Assembly: GCF_030534335.1 (NCBI RefSeq)
Contig: NZ_CP130565.1
Location: 379,501-443,500, forward strand
Source: Marivirga harenae
GTDB taxonomy: Bacteria; Bacteroidota; Bacteroidia; Cytophagales; Cyclobacteriaceae
Direction: 5' to 3'
Length of the DNA stretch: 64,000 bases
Shown: one piece after another, positions 26,518 to 36,027 of the stretch
Layout of the letters: each line of letters opens with the position of its first letter
Position numbering within the stretch: position 1 is the stretch's first letter
Translations under genes and position numbers: made by a program
Notes under the pieces: generated by a model
Told to the model about the DNA's origin: nothing
The model's database searches: none
Seen by the model: only the letters and a program-made list of their open reading frames with translations

Positions 26518-27492
26518 TTAATCATTCACATCCTCATATGTAACTACGGAATTCAAAGTCGAATTTAAATAATCATTTTCTTTTTTGTCGAATCCATTTA
26601 GCTCTGCTAAATAATTTCTTGCTATAATTACAAATTCGTTAGAACGATGAATAATCTCCTCTAATTCTATATTTGCAATCAGATTCTTCCAATTATTTTT
26701 CGTCAATTCTGCCCCCCCAGTAAAGGTTAAAAAATTATTACTTTTGTAAAAATATCGTATCTCAATTTCCACTGGGGTAGTTGTTGAATTTGCAATTTCT
26801 TCATAAGATTTACCATAACCAGTATAAACCTCCCCTTTTAATATTTTTTTATAAAAAACTAATTCTCCATTGTTGAAAGCAAAGTAATTTAACTCTGTAC
26901 GATATGGAGGTACTTGTCTAAGATAAAGTGATTCTTCTTTTTTAAAAATTCCATTTCTAGTTTCTATTTCCACTAAAACTATATCTTCTTCATCATAGTA
27001 ATATGTTCTTTTAGCATGATTATTAAAATCATTTATGTCAAATGAATACTCACTACCTGATTTTGTAGTGTAATTTTTATAATTATTATGACGTAAATCT
27101 CTCTCCCGAATATCTAAATAAAAACCAGACAAAAACCTATTATATATATCTACAAATGAGTTAGGTATAATTCTTTTCTTTAAATTACTAGTATCTCTAG
27201 ATAAACGAGTAATGTATTTATCAATATTTTGTTTCTTTTGGGCTGTATCTATTGAATTTTTATTTAGCTTATATATCCCATAAAAGTCTAAGCTATCCTT
27301 AATTTTTTCAGGAATTAATTCTTGCCCTCTTATTTTTCTTATTACATTTTGAATTTCAGTCAATGACATCTCTTCTAATTCTTCCTCTGTGTGGAACATA
27401 AGTAACGAATCTCTTAATGTTTGATTTTGACCAAAACAGCTTGGTACATAAATAAACATCACAAAAAGTAATACTAATATATTTTTATTCAT
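26518..27492 (-). CDS. Secreted protein of unknown function
   Basis: A 324-residue protein with a signal peptide (NILVLLFVMFIYVPSCFGQ). The N-terminal part is helical and charged (LTEIQNVIRKIRGQELIPEKI); the C-terminal part from about 120 is strand-rich (VLVEIETRNGIF, LVFYKKILKGEVYTGYG). I recognise no family. It is rich in Asn, Lys and Ile and its codons are visibly more AT-rich than those of the flanking core genes. It lies directly after the M15 peptidase remnant (the remnant's stop is 12 bp before its start), in a locus that resembles polymorphic effector arrays, so a periplasmic immunity role is possible but unproven. Confidence 0.55.
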   Translation of the reverse strand: MNKNILVLLFVMFIYVPSCFGQNQTLRDSLLMFHTEEELEEMSLTEIQNVIRKIRGQELIPEKIKDSLDFYGIYKLNKNSIDTAQKKQNIDKYITRLSRDTSNLKKRIIPNSFVDIYNRFLSGFYLDIRERDLRHNNYKNYTTKSGSEYSFDINDFNNHAKRTYYYDEEDIVLVEIETRNGIFKKEESLYLRQVPPYRTELNYFAFNNGELVFYKKILKGEVYTGYGKSYEEIANSTTTPVEIEIRYFYKSNNFLTFTGGAELTKNNWKNLIANIELEEIIHRSNEFVIIARNYLAELNGFDKKENDYLNSTLNSVVTYEDVND

Positions 27493-27504
27493 ACAAATAT
27501 CCTT

Positions 27505-27715
27505 TCATTTTAGGTAATCACTTGTCTTACTTTCCTCAATCTCAAAATGCATATAATCAACAGAGTATCCATTCCAATCCATCCCACCCCATTCAATATC
27601 TTTGTGGCTTCAAAACCTTTCAATTAAATCTAAAGGGACGTTACAGAACCCATGTTCAAATAATTTATTATTGAATCTATTACTTTGCCAATTTCTACTG
27701 CAATTTTCGAAAAAA
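27505..27715 (-). pseudogene. Remnant of an M15-family peptidase C-terminus
   Basis: Translating leftward, one frame gives NNKLFEHGFCNVPLDLIERF, a TGA stop, then IEWGGMDWNGYSVDYMHFE and about 13 more residues to a stop at 27505. WGG-x-W...D-x-MHFE is the C-terminal signature of M15 D,D-/L,D-carboxypeptidases, including the zinc His of MHFE. The piece preceding it also fits (a Pro-Leu-x-Leu-Ile helix before WGG). The in-frame TGA, a further stop upstream and the lack of the N-terminal HxxGxAxD part show it is broken. It may be an old exchangeable effector tip left behind in this locus. Confidence 0.6.
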
Positions 27716-27730
27716 CACTAAATCCTATTG

Positions 27731-28534
27731 CTAAAACTCTCTTTCACTTAATTTATTTATACCCTCCTTCAATCCTGTAGAATAAAAATCTTTGTCATCA
27801 TCAAAAATACCAATTTCTCTGCTGTTCATTTGATTTACAATTCCTTTACAATCTCTATTTCCATTTAATCTTTCTTGGATATTCTGCCATTTAAGCTTCT
27901 GTAATTCATAGGGTATCTTGTAGGTTGAAATAATTTCAAATTCTTCAATATTCATTAAAAAATAACGCTTTAATTCTTCATCTTCTAAAACAATATTTTG
28001 AACAAAATCACATCCAAAAACCTGAAAAAAATACCAAAAATTAGTATAACCTCGTTGATCAGATATCTGAATTTTATCTAAAATATCGGAATTTGAAATG
28101 CTACTGCATGTACTTAATTTTTTTAAATTATTTTTTAAAAATAGCAATGCATCTTTATTCTCAATATTTTCTGTTTTTATTTGTTGTAGAGTATTATAAA
28201 AAAATGTTGATTGAAGTATTATCACTAAAGAATCTTTGCTTGCATAATATCTACTTTCAGTTGTGTCACTTATTTTCTGAGATAATGAGTTTAAATAGGC
28301 AATCCATTTTCGTTTGTATTTTTCACTTTTATTTAAGACAGATAATAATTCGGGAAGAGTATGAGCATACTCAAACATATTTAAATTATCAAAATCTTCA
28401 ATTATACTTGCCTTAATTGGACTTGATACTTCCCTTAAGTTTTCTGAGTATACTTTTTCTTCTACAACTTGTACCTGAGAAAAACTATTAAACAAATTCA
28501 AGAAAATAACATGAATTAATATTAACTTTTTCAT
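27731..28534 (-). CDS. Secreted protein of unknown function, possible immunity protein
   Basis: A 267-residue protein with a signal peptide (KKLILIHVIFLNLFNSFSQ) and a mostly helical body (YKRKWIAYLNSLSQKISD, EELKRYFLMNIEEFEIIS). There are two cysteines near the middle (STCSSIS and FGCDFV). No family is recognised. It starts 8 bp after the stop of the 1231-residue zincin/DUF5675 protein, so it is co-transcribed with it. An exported partner beside an exported effector that may act on the cell wall is the arrangement expected for a periplasmic immunity protein; this is inference from position. Confidence 0.55.
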   Translation of the reverse strand: MKKLILIHVIFLNLFNSFSQVQVVEEKVYSENLREVSSPIKASIIEDFDNLNMFEYAHTLPELLSVLNKSEKYKRKWIAYLNSLSQKISDTTESRYYASKDSLVIILQSTFFYNTLQQIKTENIENKDALLFLKNNLKKLSTCSSISNSDILDKIQISDQRGYTNFWYFFQVFGCDFVQNIVLEDEELKRYFLMNIEEFEIISTYKIPYELQKLKWQNIQERLNGNRDCKGIVNQMNSREIGIFDDDKDFYSTGLKEGINKLSEREF

Positions 28535-28542
28535 ACTATACG

Positions 28543-31500
28543 TTATCTATTTATTTCAATTTCCATTTTAATAATCAAATCATTGTTTTCTGCATAACTG
28601 TTTCTTCTGCTGATATACTCATTTATAGAATTCAATGTGTTAACGGATGTGCCATTTGATTCATAAATAGTTATTGGTTGAATTTCTCCTCCAATATCAA
28701 AATTTATGTAACTGGAGGTGTAATTTGTACCAACTGGAATTAAACATCCCGTGATATCTGTATAATTTGTTCCAGAATGAATTAAAATTCCTGTTCTTGT
28801 TCCAGACTTTTCAGTAGTTGTAATTATAGTAAATTCATTCAAACAATTAAGTCTATTTGTTTCACAATTATTTTCTTCGAACAAGTAAGTTTCACCAGGA
28901 ATCCGTTTTTCACTTCCCCTTGTTCTTTCTTGACTTAATGTCCCTGCTTCCCTCTCAATAATGAAACCTGACACTGAATCATTATCAATTGAAAAACTAC
29001 TTAATGTATTTTTAAGATTCTCTGCAACTAAATCAACAGACATTTTTACTCTTAGCGTATCGTCCCCGAAAATATAACGACTTAATTGAGGATATGCACT
29101 TTGTTTTACCCGTAAACGTAGCATTGGTTTTATGTTGTCATTCCCAATTCTTCCATCAAACTCAAGGATTGCTTGATTGGCATCTTCAGAACTCAAATAT
29201 GCATATTCAATCATTGGGTCTATAATATGGTCTCCTGAGTAGTACCAATGCTCCACAATAATCTTAAAAGGATCATTTTCTCCAATCCTGATATTTCCTT
29301 TATAAGAATAATAATTTTCAATAAATGAAGTAATATTTAGGTCATTTATGCTATCTCGATTTGATTGCCTAAGTAAATTTACTAAGTCAAGAACTTTTTG
29401 TGAATTAGTTTCAATAGCCATCTCCCCCTCCTCATCTTCATTCAACCAACTTACCATCGCTTCTGGATCATGAACCAAATCCCATTGGTGTTTATAAAGG
29501 TCGGTGCCCTCATCCTTGTAATCCATTAGGTTATTAGTAGCATTTTTTGCTGCTACGTAGCCTTCATCGCTAAAAGTATGGTATAATCTAAAGGCGCCAT
29601 GACCGAGCTCGTGGGCAATGGTTTTGCTTAAATTGTTGGTATTATTGGAATAAATATAACCATACTGCCTTTTTAAAGGCATAAAGCCGGCTATATCGGC
29701 TACCTCTTCATTGATCACAAATAGGTAATAAGCATCATTATCAAATTCTACGCTGCGCTTATAGTCGCGATTAAACTGCCGCATATTTTGCGGAAAACTG
29801 GCTAGCCATCCACTCTCGCCTTCATTTAAGTTCTCTAGCACATCTGAACTTACTTCGTAGGGTTCGGCTATGTTCAAATCCCAACTGGCAACTGCTTGTC
29901 CATAAATTTGATTTAGTTCTTGCTGAAGGCTGGAAGCAACTGGAACTTCTGCATCGTTGACTGGGACAATCACTACCTTATTGCTAATCAGATCGTATTG
30001 CTTCACCTTCAACTTTCCTACTGGCACTTGCTCTTCTTCTGTTTCACCCTCAGCATTGGTTCTTTCTTGTAACACAAATGCTGTTACTTCCTCGTCTTCT
30101 GTGCTGGTCTGCACCCTTACACTTTTCTCATTTACCTCTTCTCCCGGTGCAAATCCAAGGTTAGTCGATAAGTTTTTAAAGCCCACGGCTTCAGGAAATT
30201 CATCTGTGCCTGTGGCCTCAGCCAGCACAGGGTCTGAACTTCCCATGGAAATTGATTTCCAAGCCATCCAATAAGCCTCTCCATTGAGGGTCGTTTGAGT
30301 ATAATTTCCAGCTAAAGTTTCGTACTGCTTGCTATCAAACCCGTATAGCTGCTGTGGGCTTGCTTTAAATTGGACGAAATAATCGATCGTAGCGTCTTCA
30401 GGTAGCGCATCCGGATTTGATGGATTGTCATTATAAGGCCCACTCACTTCTCCATCATCACCCACGACCCAAATATTTCCTACATCATCCTCTATCACAA
30501 TATCTCCATCTTCATTTTCATCAGCCGTTTCGGGGTCTATATCCGTTTCGTTTCCTCCTGAATCTATTATCGTGATAACACCAGTATCTTCATCTACTAT
30601 CACATCAGCTATCTCGTCTTCTATCTTGATGTCGGGTTCGGGAAGCTCGTCAAAGCTGTCTTCCTCTCCCTCTTCCTGATCGCCCGTTCCCTCTTCGCTA
30701 AGTTCAGGATCGCCTTGATCCAAGCCTATGATAAATGGACCCGTAGGGTTATAGACACTCTCTATATTACCATTGATTAGTTGCTTGTCGGTATTGATGG
30801 TAATGCTGTTGAGCACCGCTTCCACTCTAGCCCCGTTGAACAAAGGCACTTCTATCAAACCCCTTCCTGTATAGCTATCACCCAGTTGGTTGAGTTCGGT
30901 CAGGATTACTGTAAATCCTGCTGCGGTTATTCGATCACCTATCTTTAATTGGTCTATGGGTTCTTGGTTGGTAATCTCCGGCCTATTAGGTTCTGCTCCA
31001 CAGTCAATATCCTGTATTTCCTGTTGGAGTGTCTTTAATGTGAGGATGTTCTCTGTATCGCCTTCTATGGCTCCACAGCTGGGGATAACCTTAATTTCGT
31101 ATTCTGTATCAGCTTGCAGATCATAGACCACCTGAGTTTCCAGATTGGTACCGTAATTGAACCATTTTTCTTCTCCTGTTTTTCTTATCTGTGCTATATA
31201 ACGGTTATGATTCCATTCGCCCTGCCACCGTATTCGGATGCGGTCGGTGCCCATGGCCTCTGCTCCCAAATTGGTAATGGGTTGACAAGCATCCCCGTAC
31301 TGAAAAGATTTCACTTCACTTTTACCCTGGTTCTTGAATAAGTCACGACCATTGAGATTAAGAGCCTGCACCTGCCATGCATAACTTCTTCCCGGAATCA
31401 AGATGGCATCATTGAGTCCATAGAAATAGCTGGTGGTTATGACCGTAGTTTCTAATAAAGGTCGAGTGGTTCTGGCTACTTCATTGGGATTTCTGCCTTC

Positions 31501-32238
31501 TGGCCATATTTCCCACAGCTTAAAAACATATTCTGTTTCAAATGCACTGTTGGGGGAGGAGGTATGCCGTGGTGTCCACTGGAACTGTAGTTGCTGCGGG
31601 TCTTGCAGCCTGATCTTTTCTTCAAAAGGAAGATTTAATAATGGCGGATCATTAAGCACCAGCCATGCCATCGAGGTCCCGATATTACTAACCCTGTTAC
31701 TTCTATTATAATCTAGTACTTCTATCTTAAACTGATAAAATCCTTCCGGTAACTTTTGAGTGGAGGCCAGTTGGCTGCGGTTGATGCCGCTGACTTCCAT
31801 ATTTTGGATATTAAGGTATTGACTCAAGTCAGTAGCGTCAACTTGGTAGGGCATTCCAGGATCAAGCCTGATGGGTCCCGGACTAAAACCTCTTCGGGTT
31901 CTTAATCTAATACCCGCCCCTTCAATGGTAATGCGGAGTTTGGCTTGATAGTTAGTTTGGGTAAAATCACGAAGCGACAACTGGATATTCCATTTGTTTT
32001 GGTTGGCATCGCTATAGTCAGAGAGGTAAAGGCTATACGGAGGTATCAAGTTGGAGGTCACCTGCACAGGGTTGGCGGCTGATTGGGAATAAGAGGTAGT
32101 TGGGTTTAAAAGGACTAATGTGCTTATTAAAAGTGTGAGCACGACTTGGAAACTCACGCTAACCTTTTTCAATAGAATGATGATCAATAATTTAAAATAA
32201 TGGCTATAAAAACACAAGCTTCTAGCTCGTACTAACAC
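28543..32238 (-). CDS. Large secreted TANFOR-type protein with zincin core and DUF5675-like tip
   Basis: A 1231-residue exported protein. The frame opens with GTG at 32238, but TTG at 32172 (KKVSVSFQVVLTLLIST) gives a cleaner signal peptide and is my preferred start. In order (32238 numbering): signal to about 51; beta-rich TANFOR-like N-terminus (about 55-310); fibronectin III domain (about 320-405); a very acidic Asp/Glu linker (about 515-630); a zincin domain with HELGHGAFRLYH (about 878-889) and a Met-turn-like NLMDY; then a C-terminal tip (about 1090-1231) with RIPGETYLF and RTGILIHSGTNY...GCLIPVG, the pattern of DUF5675. Bases before about 29,420 (the tip) are more AT-rich than the trunk. 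The layout resembles polymorphic effectors. No T9SS C-terminal domain is visible. Confidence 0.72.
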   Translation of the reverse strand: MLVRARSLCFYSHYFKLLIIILLKKVSVSFQVVLTLLISTLVLLNPTTSYSQSAANPVQVTSNLIPPYSLYLSDYSDANQNKWNIQLSLRDFTQTNYQAKLRITIEGAGIRLRTRRGFSPGPIRLDPGMPYQVDATDLSQYLNIQNMEVSGINRSQLASTQKLPEGFYQFKIEVLDYNRSNRVSNIGTSMAWLVLNDPPLLNLPFEEKIRLQDPQQLQFQWTPRHTSSPNSAFETEYVFKLWEIWPEGRNPNEVARTTRPLLETTVITTSYFYGLNDAILIPGRSYAWQVQALNLNGRDLFKNQGKSEVKSFQYGDACQPITNLGAEAMGTDRIRIRWQGEWNHNRYIAQIRKTGEEKWFNYGTNLETQVVYDLQADTEYEIKVIPSCGAIEGDTENILTLKTLQQEIQDIDCGAEPNRPEITNQEPIDQLKIGDRITAAGFTVILTELNQLGDSYTGRGLIEVPLFNGARVEAVLNSITINTDKQLINGNIESVYNPTGPFIIGLDQGDPELSEEGTGDQEEGEEDSFDELPEPDIKIEDEIADVIVDEDTGVITIIDSGGNETDIDPETADENEDGDIVIEDDVGNIWVVGDDGEVSGPYNDNPSNPDALPEDATIDYFVQFKASPQQLYGFDSKQYETLAGNYTQTTLNGEAYWMAWKSISMGSSDPVLAEATGTDEFPEAVGFKNLSTNLGFAPGEEVNEKSVRVQTSTEDEEVTAFVLQERTNAEGETEEEQVPVGKLKVKQYDLISNKVVIVPVNDAEVPVASSLQQELNQIYGQAVASWDLNIAEPYEVSSDVLENLNEGESGWLASFPQNMRQFNRDYKRSVEFDNDAYYLFVINEEVADIAGFMPLKRQYGYIYSNNTNNLSKTIAHELGHGAFRLYHTFSDEGYVAAKNATNNLMDYKDEGTDLYKHQWDLVHDPEAMVSWLNEDEEGEMAIETNSQKVLDLVNLLRQSNRDSINDLNITSFIENYYSYKGNIRIGENDPFKIIVEHWYYSGDHIIDPMIEYAYLSSEDANQAILEFDGRIGNDNIKPMLRLRVKQSAYPQLSRYIFGDDTLRVKMSVDLVAENLKNTLSSFSIDNDSVSGFIIEREAGTLSQERTRGSEKRIPGETYLFEENNCETNRLNCLNEFTIITTTEKSGTRTGILIHSGTNYTDITGCLIPVGTNYTSSYINFDIGGEIQPITIYESNGTSVNTLNSINEYISRRNSYAENNDLIIKMEIEINR

Positions 32239-32322
32239 TTTTCGTATGTGTTTAGGAGGGTATGGTTTTAGTTGAAATGGAATGACTGGGGATTTGGTTG
32301 TTTTCTAGCTTTATTTTAAATC

Positions 32323-32354
32323 CAAAAGTATGGATTTTGAAATAAAATCACAAA
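32323..32354 (-). promoter_or_regulatory. Promoter of the TANFOR-type gene
   Basis: Reading leftward, TTG (32354-32352) is followed after 21 bases by TACTTTTG (32330-32323), a good fit to the Bacteroidota promoter TTG-N(19-21)-TAnnTTTG. Transcription would begin near 32317, leaving about 145 nt before the preferred TTG start. Confidence 0.5.
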
Positions 32355-32368
32355 AAAAGGAAACAAAA

Positions 32369-32388
32369 AAAGGGCCGAAGCCCTTTTC
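32369..32388 (-). terminator. Terminator of the sdhCAB operon
   Basis: AAAAGGGC and GCCCTTTT flank a CGAA loop, which is a UUCG tetraloop on the transcribed (minus) strand, and a T-run follows leftward. It sits 20 bp after the sdhB stop: a textbook intrinsic terminator. Confidence 0.88.
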
Positions 32389-32407
32389 AAAATAATTCAA
32401 TATTTAA

Positions 32408-33157
32408 TTAATCCTGAGAACCCACTTTAGCTCCCAAATATTCTCTATTCATTCTTGCTATATTGGATAAGTCAATCCCTTTAGGACATTCAGCAGAACA
32501 AGCTCCTGTGTTTGTACATGCACCAAAACCTTCTTCATCCATTTGGGCTACCATTTTTTGTGCTCTTTCTGAACTTTCTACTTTGCCTTGAGGCAACATG
32601 GATAGCTGAGAAACTTTTGCACTTACAAAAAGCATTGCAGATGCATTTTTACAAGCTGCAACACAAGCTCCACATCCAATACAAGTAGCGGCATCAAAAG
32701 CTTCGTCTGCTACGGATTTCGGAATTGGTATTTCGTTAGCATCTGGAGTTCCACCTGTGTTAACGCTCACATATCCACCGGCTTGAATTACTCGATCAAA
32801 TGCACTTCTGTCAACAGCTAAATCTTTAACGATTGGGAATGCTTTTGCTCTCCAAGGCTCAATTGTGATTGTTTCACCATCTTGGAAACTCCTCATATGA
32901 AGTTGGCAAGTAGTTACTCCTCTTAATGGGCCGTGTGGCTCTCCATTAATGTACATACTGCACATTCCGCATATACCTTCACGACAATCGTGGTCAAAAT
33001 GTACGGGATCTTCGTCTTTATCGGTTAACTGTTCATTTAAAACATCAATCATTTCCAAGAATGACATATCAGATGACACACCATCCAAATCATAAGTTTT
33101 AAATGCTCCTTTATCTTGATTATTTTTCTGTCTCCAGATTTTTAATTTGAATTTCAT
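32408..33157 (-). CDS. sdhB: Succinate dehydrogenase/fumarate reductase iron-sulfur subunit
   Basis: A 249-residue subunit that passes electrons from the flavoprotein to the quinone site. It has the N-terminal 2Fe-2S motif [20 protein letters not shown] (about 59-78) and the two C-terminal cluster motifs [17 protein letters not shown] (about 157) and [15 protein letters not shown] (about 212). The spelling of these motifs is that of the Bacteroidota/epsilon-type (B-type) enzymes. It is the last gene of sdhCAB, 28 bp after sdhA, and is followed by the terminator. Confidence 0.97.
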   Translation of the reverse strand: MKFKLKIWRQKNNQDKGAFKTYDLDGVSSDMSFLEMIDVLNEQLTDKDEDPVHFDHDCREGICGMCSMYINGEPHGPLRGVTTCQLHMRSFQDGETITIEPWRAKAFPIVKDLAVDRSAFDRVIQAGGYVSVNTGGTPDANEIPIPKSVADEAFDAATCIGCGACVAACKNASAMLFVSAKVSQLSMLPQGKVESSERAQKMVAQMDEEGFGACTNTGACSAECPKGIDLSNIARMNREYLGAKVGSQD

Positions 33158-33185
33158 AATTAAAATATTTTAGATGACTAAAAGC

Positions 33186-35120
33186 TTATTTGTAGCTTCT
33201 CTGTGTCAGTTTTACATTTTCGAATATCAATTGTTCTTTGTGAAGTGTCTCAGGTTTTTCAGGACCTGTATACTCCCAAGCGGCTACATAAGCAAAATCC
33301 TCATCATTACGTTTAGCCTCACCTTCTGGCGTTTGATGCTCTTCTCTAAAGTGTCCTCCACAAGATTCTTCTCTATGCAATGCATCATCTATCATTAACT
33401 CTCCTTGCTCTAAGAAATCAGAAACTCTTGAAGCTTTTTCTAAAGAACTATTGAATTCTTCATTCGTACCTAAAACCTTTACATTTTTCCAGAAATCAGC
33501 TCTTAATTCTCTCACCATCTCTTTGGCTTTTTTCAAGCCTTCTCCTGTTCTAGACATGCCACAGTAATCCCACATAATTTTTCCTAATTCTTTGTGGTAG
33601 TGGTCAACTGATTTGGTTCCTTTAATAGAAAGTAACTTATCAATATTATCTTTCACTGATTTTTCCGCTTCTTTAAAAGCTTCATGGTCAGTACCTATTT
33701 TCTCATATTTTTCACCAGCTAAGTAATTACCGATTGTATAAGGAATTACAAAATAACCATCTGCTAGCCCTTGCATTAATGCACTAGCTCCTAATCTATT
33801 GGCACCATGGTCTGAGAAATTTGATTCCCCAGTAGCATACAGGCCATCTATATTGGTTTTCAAATTGTAATCAACCCAAAGACCACCCATAGTATAATGT
33901 ACTGCCGGATAAATCATCATTGGCTCTTTATATGGATTACTACCAGTAATTTGACGATACATGTCAAACAAATTACCGTATTTACCAGCAATCGTATCTT
34001 CACCATCTCTATTGATCGCATCTCTAAAATCAAGGTAAACAGCTTTGCCAGATTCATTAACTCCTCTACCCTCATCACAAACATACTTGGCATTTCTGGA
34101 AGCCACATCCCTTGGAACCAAATTACCAAATGCCGGATATTTTGTTTCTAAGTAGTAGTCTCTTTGATCTTCACTTAAATCATTCGGATGAATTTCTTTC
34201 TTTCTAATTTTATCTGCTAACTCCTTGCTTGCTGGAACCCATACACGACCATCATTCCTTAATGACTCTGACATCAAAGTCAATTTAGACTGATGATCTC
34301 CACTAACCGGAATACATGTTGGGTGAATTTGAGTATAGCAAGGATTAGCCATTAAAGCGCCTTTCTTGTGTGCTCTCCAAGCTGCGGTAACATTTGACCC
34401 CATCGCGTTAGTGGAAAGGTAAAATACGTTCCCATACCCACCAGAAGCTAAAACAACGGCATGTGCACTATGCGATTCAATTTTACCTGTTACTAAATTA
34501 CGGGTAACAATTCCTTTAGCTTTTCCATCCACCATCACTAAATCTAACATCTCAGTTCTAGGAAACAACTCTACCTTTCCATTTGCCACTTGGCGACTTA
34601 AGGCACTATAGGCTCCTAATAGCAGTTGTTGCCCTGTTTGTCCACGGGCATAGAATGTTCTTGACACTTGAGCACCCCCAAAAGAACGGTTTGCAAGTAA
34701 ACCACCATATTCTCTTGCAAATGGAACTCCTTGAGCCACGCATTGATCTATAATGTTAACACTTACTTCCGCAAGTCTATACACATTTGCTTCCCTGGAA
34801 CGGTAGTCACCACCTTTGATAGTATCGTAAAAAAGACGGAATACACTATCGCCATCATTTTGATAATTCTTAGCTGCATTAATACCTCCTTGAGCGGCAA
34901 TTGAGTGCGCCCTTCTTGGACTATCTTGAAAACAAAATGCTTTTACATTGTATCCAAGTTCGGCTAAGGAAGCTGAAGCCGAAGCACCTGCTAAACCAGT
35001 ACCAACAACAATAACATCATATTTTCGCTTATTAGCTGGGTTTACCAGCTTTACATTAAATTTATGATTTGTCCATTTCTCTGCTAATGGACCTTCAGGT
35101 ATTTTTGATTCTAAATTCAT
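33186..35120 (-). CDS. sdhA: Succinate dehydrogenase/fumarate reductase flavoprotein subunit
   Basis: A 644-residue FAD subunit that oxidises succinate to fumarate. The N-terminal dinucleotide site is [21 protein letters not shown], the covalent-flavin His lies in [15 protein letters not shown] (about 68-82), and the substrate-site segments [11 protein letters not shown] and [12 protein letters not shown] are present, as is [17 protein letters not shown] near the FAD. Length agrees with B-type SdhA/FrdA of Bacteroidota. It is preceded by sdhC (16 bp) in the same operon and linked through the quinone pool to the cbb3 oxidase. Confidence 0.97.
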   Translation of the reverse strand: MNLESKIPEGPLAEKWTNHKFNVKLVNPANKRKYDVIVVGTGLAGASASASLAELGYNVKAFCFQDSPRRAHSIAAQGGINAAKNYQNDGDSVFRLFYDTIKGGDYRSREANVYRLAEVSVNIIDQCVAQGVPFAREYGGLLANRSFGGAQVSRTFYARGQTGQQLLLGAYSALSRQVANGKVELFPRTEMLDLVMVDGKAKGIVTRNLVTGKIESHSAHAVVLASGGYGNVFYLSTNAMGSNVTAAWRAHKKGALMANPCYTQIHPTCIPVSGDHQSKLTLMSESLRNDGRVWVPASKELADKIRKKEIHPNDLSEDQRDYYLETKYPAFGNLVPRDVASRNAKYVCDEGRGVNESGKAVYLDFRDAINRDGEDTIAGKYGNLFDMYRQITGSNPYKEPMMIYPAVHYTMGGLWVDYNLKTNIDGLYATGESNFSDHGANRLGASALMQGLADGYFVIPYTIGNYLAGEKYEKIGTDHEAFKEAEKSVKDNIDKLLSIKGTKSVDHYHKELGKIMWDYCGMSRTGEGLKKAKEMVRELRADFWKNVKVLGTNEEFNSSLEKASRVSDFLEQGELMIDDALHREESCGGHFREEHQTPEGEAKRNDEDFAYVAAWEYTGPEKPETLHKEQLIFENVKLTQRSYK

Positions 35121-35136
35121 AGTACAGTAATTATCC

Positions 35137-35808
35137 TTAACTATTGAAAAACATGATTAATGGAATACTAGCAAATGCAGCCGGAATAAGGATTGCATAT
35201 ACGATTCCTAATTTTTTAATGAATGGTGTATACTTTTTATGGTTAATTCCGAGCGTTTGAAAAGCGCTTGAAAAACCATGAGATAAGTGAAAAGCTAATC
35301 CCACCATACATACCACGTAAATTGCCACATACCACCATTCTGCGAATGCTGCATTAACAACTGCATACAGGTCTTTGTTTCCGGCTTCGTCCATAGGAAT
35401 TGAACCCCAATGCATTTCGTACCAAAAATTCCTTAAATGGATAACTAAAAAAACGAAAATTATAAATCCCAAAATCCCCATATTTCTGGAAGAAAACGAG
35501 CTATTCGCAGAACCCTTTACCTGATCGTAGCCAACAGGTCTGGCTGCTCTATTCTTTGCAGCCAAAGCGATAGACATGATGATATGGATTAAGATAAATG
35601 CATAAAGTCCGTAAGAAGTGAATTTAATAATAGGATTCGAAGTCATGAATTTGGCATATGCATTAAATGCCAAACCACCATCATCAGCTAATAACTGAAA
35701 ATTTCCTGCCAAATGGACCACCAAAAAAATGATTAAAAAAAGACCGGTAAGGGACATCACCAATTTCCTACCGATTGTACTTGTTAAAGTATCAGAAAGC
35801 CAACTCAT
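35137..35808 (-). CDS. sdhC: Succinate dehydrogenase cytochrome b subunit
   Basis: A 223-residue integral membrane subunit with five helices (about 17-40, 60-80, 108-128, 153-173, 195-218) and His ligands for two haem groups (for example [33 protein letters not shown]). This is the single-subunit diheme (type B) anchor that works with menaquinone. It is the first gene of sdhCAB, about 45 bp after the predicted promoter. Confidence 0.95.
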   Translation of the reverse strand: MSWLSDTLTSTIGRKLVMSLTGLFLIIFLVVHLAGNFQLLADDGGLAFNAYAKFMTSNPIIKFTSYGLYAFILIHIIMSIALAAKNRAARPVGYDQVKGSANSSFSSRNMGILGFIIFVFLVIHLRNFWYEMHWGSIPMDEAGNKDLYAVVNAAFAEWWYVAIYVVCMVGLAFHLSHGFSSAFQTLGINHKKYTPFIKKLGIVYAILIPAAFASIPLIMFFNS

Positions 35809-35851
35809 ATATTTTATTTTAATTATTAGGTTTATAATATATTGTTCGTCT

Positions 35852-35882
35852 CAAAGTTACATTTGGAACACTTACAAAACAA
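35852..35882 (-). promoter_or_regulatory. Promoter of sdhCAB
   Basis: Reading leftward, TTG (35882-35880) and TAACTTTG (35859-35852) are 20 bases apart, matching the Bacteroidota consensus TTG-N(about 19)-TAnnTTTG. No operator-like dyad is seen beside it. Confidence 0.6.
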
Positions 35883-36027
35883 TTGTGTTTTCTATTTTAA
35901 ACAATTCTAAATAATATTGCTTATTTTGGATGTGCAAATAACTTATAATGATTCTTGAATGTTTTGATGTTTTGAGAACAATATTTTTTAATTTAACGTT
36001 TTAGATATTCTTATCAATACTATACCT

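Noticed and set aside
29957-31711. Several plus-strand frames of 75-105 codons inside the large secreted gene
   Set aside because: They are antisense shadows of the long minus-strand gene, rich in Ser/Thr/Val as expected from complementing an acidic reading frame.
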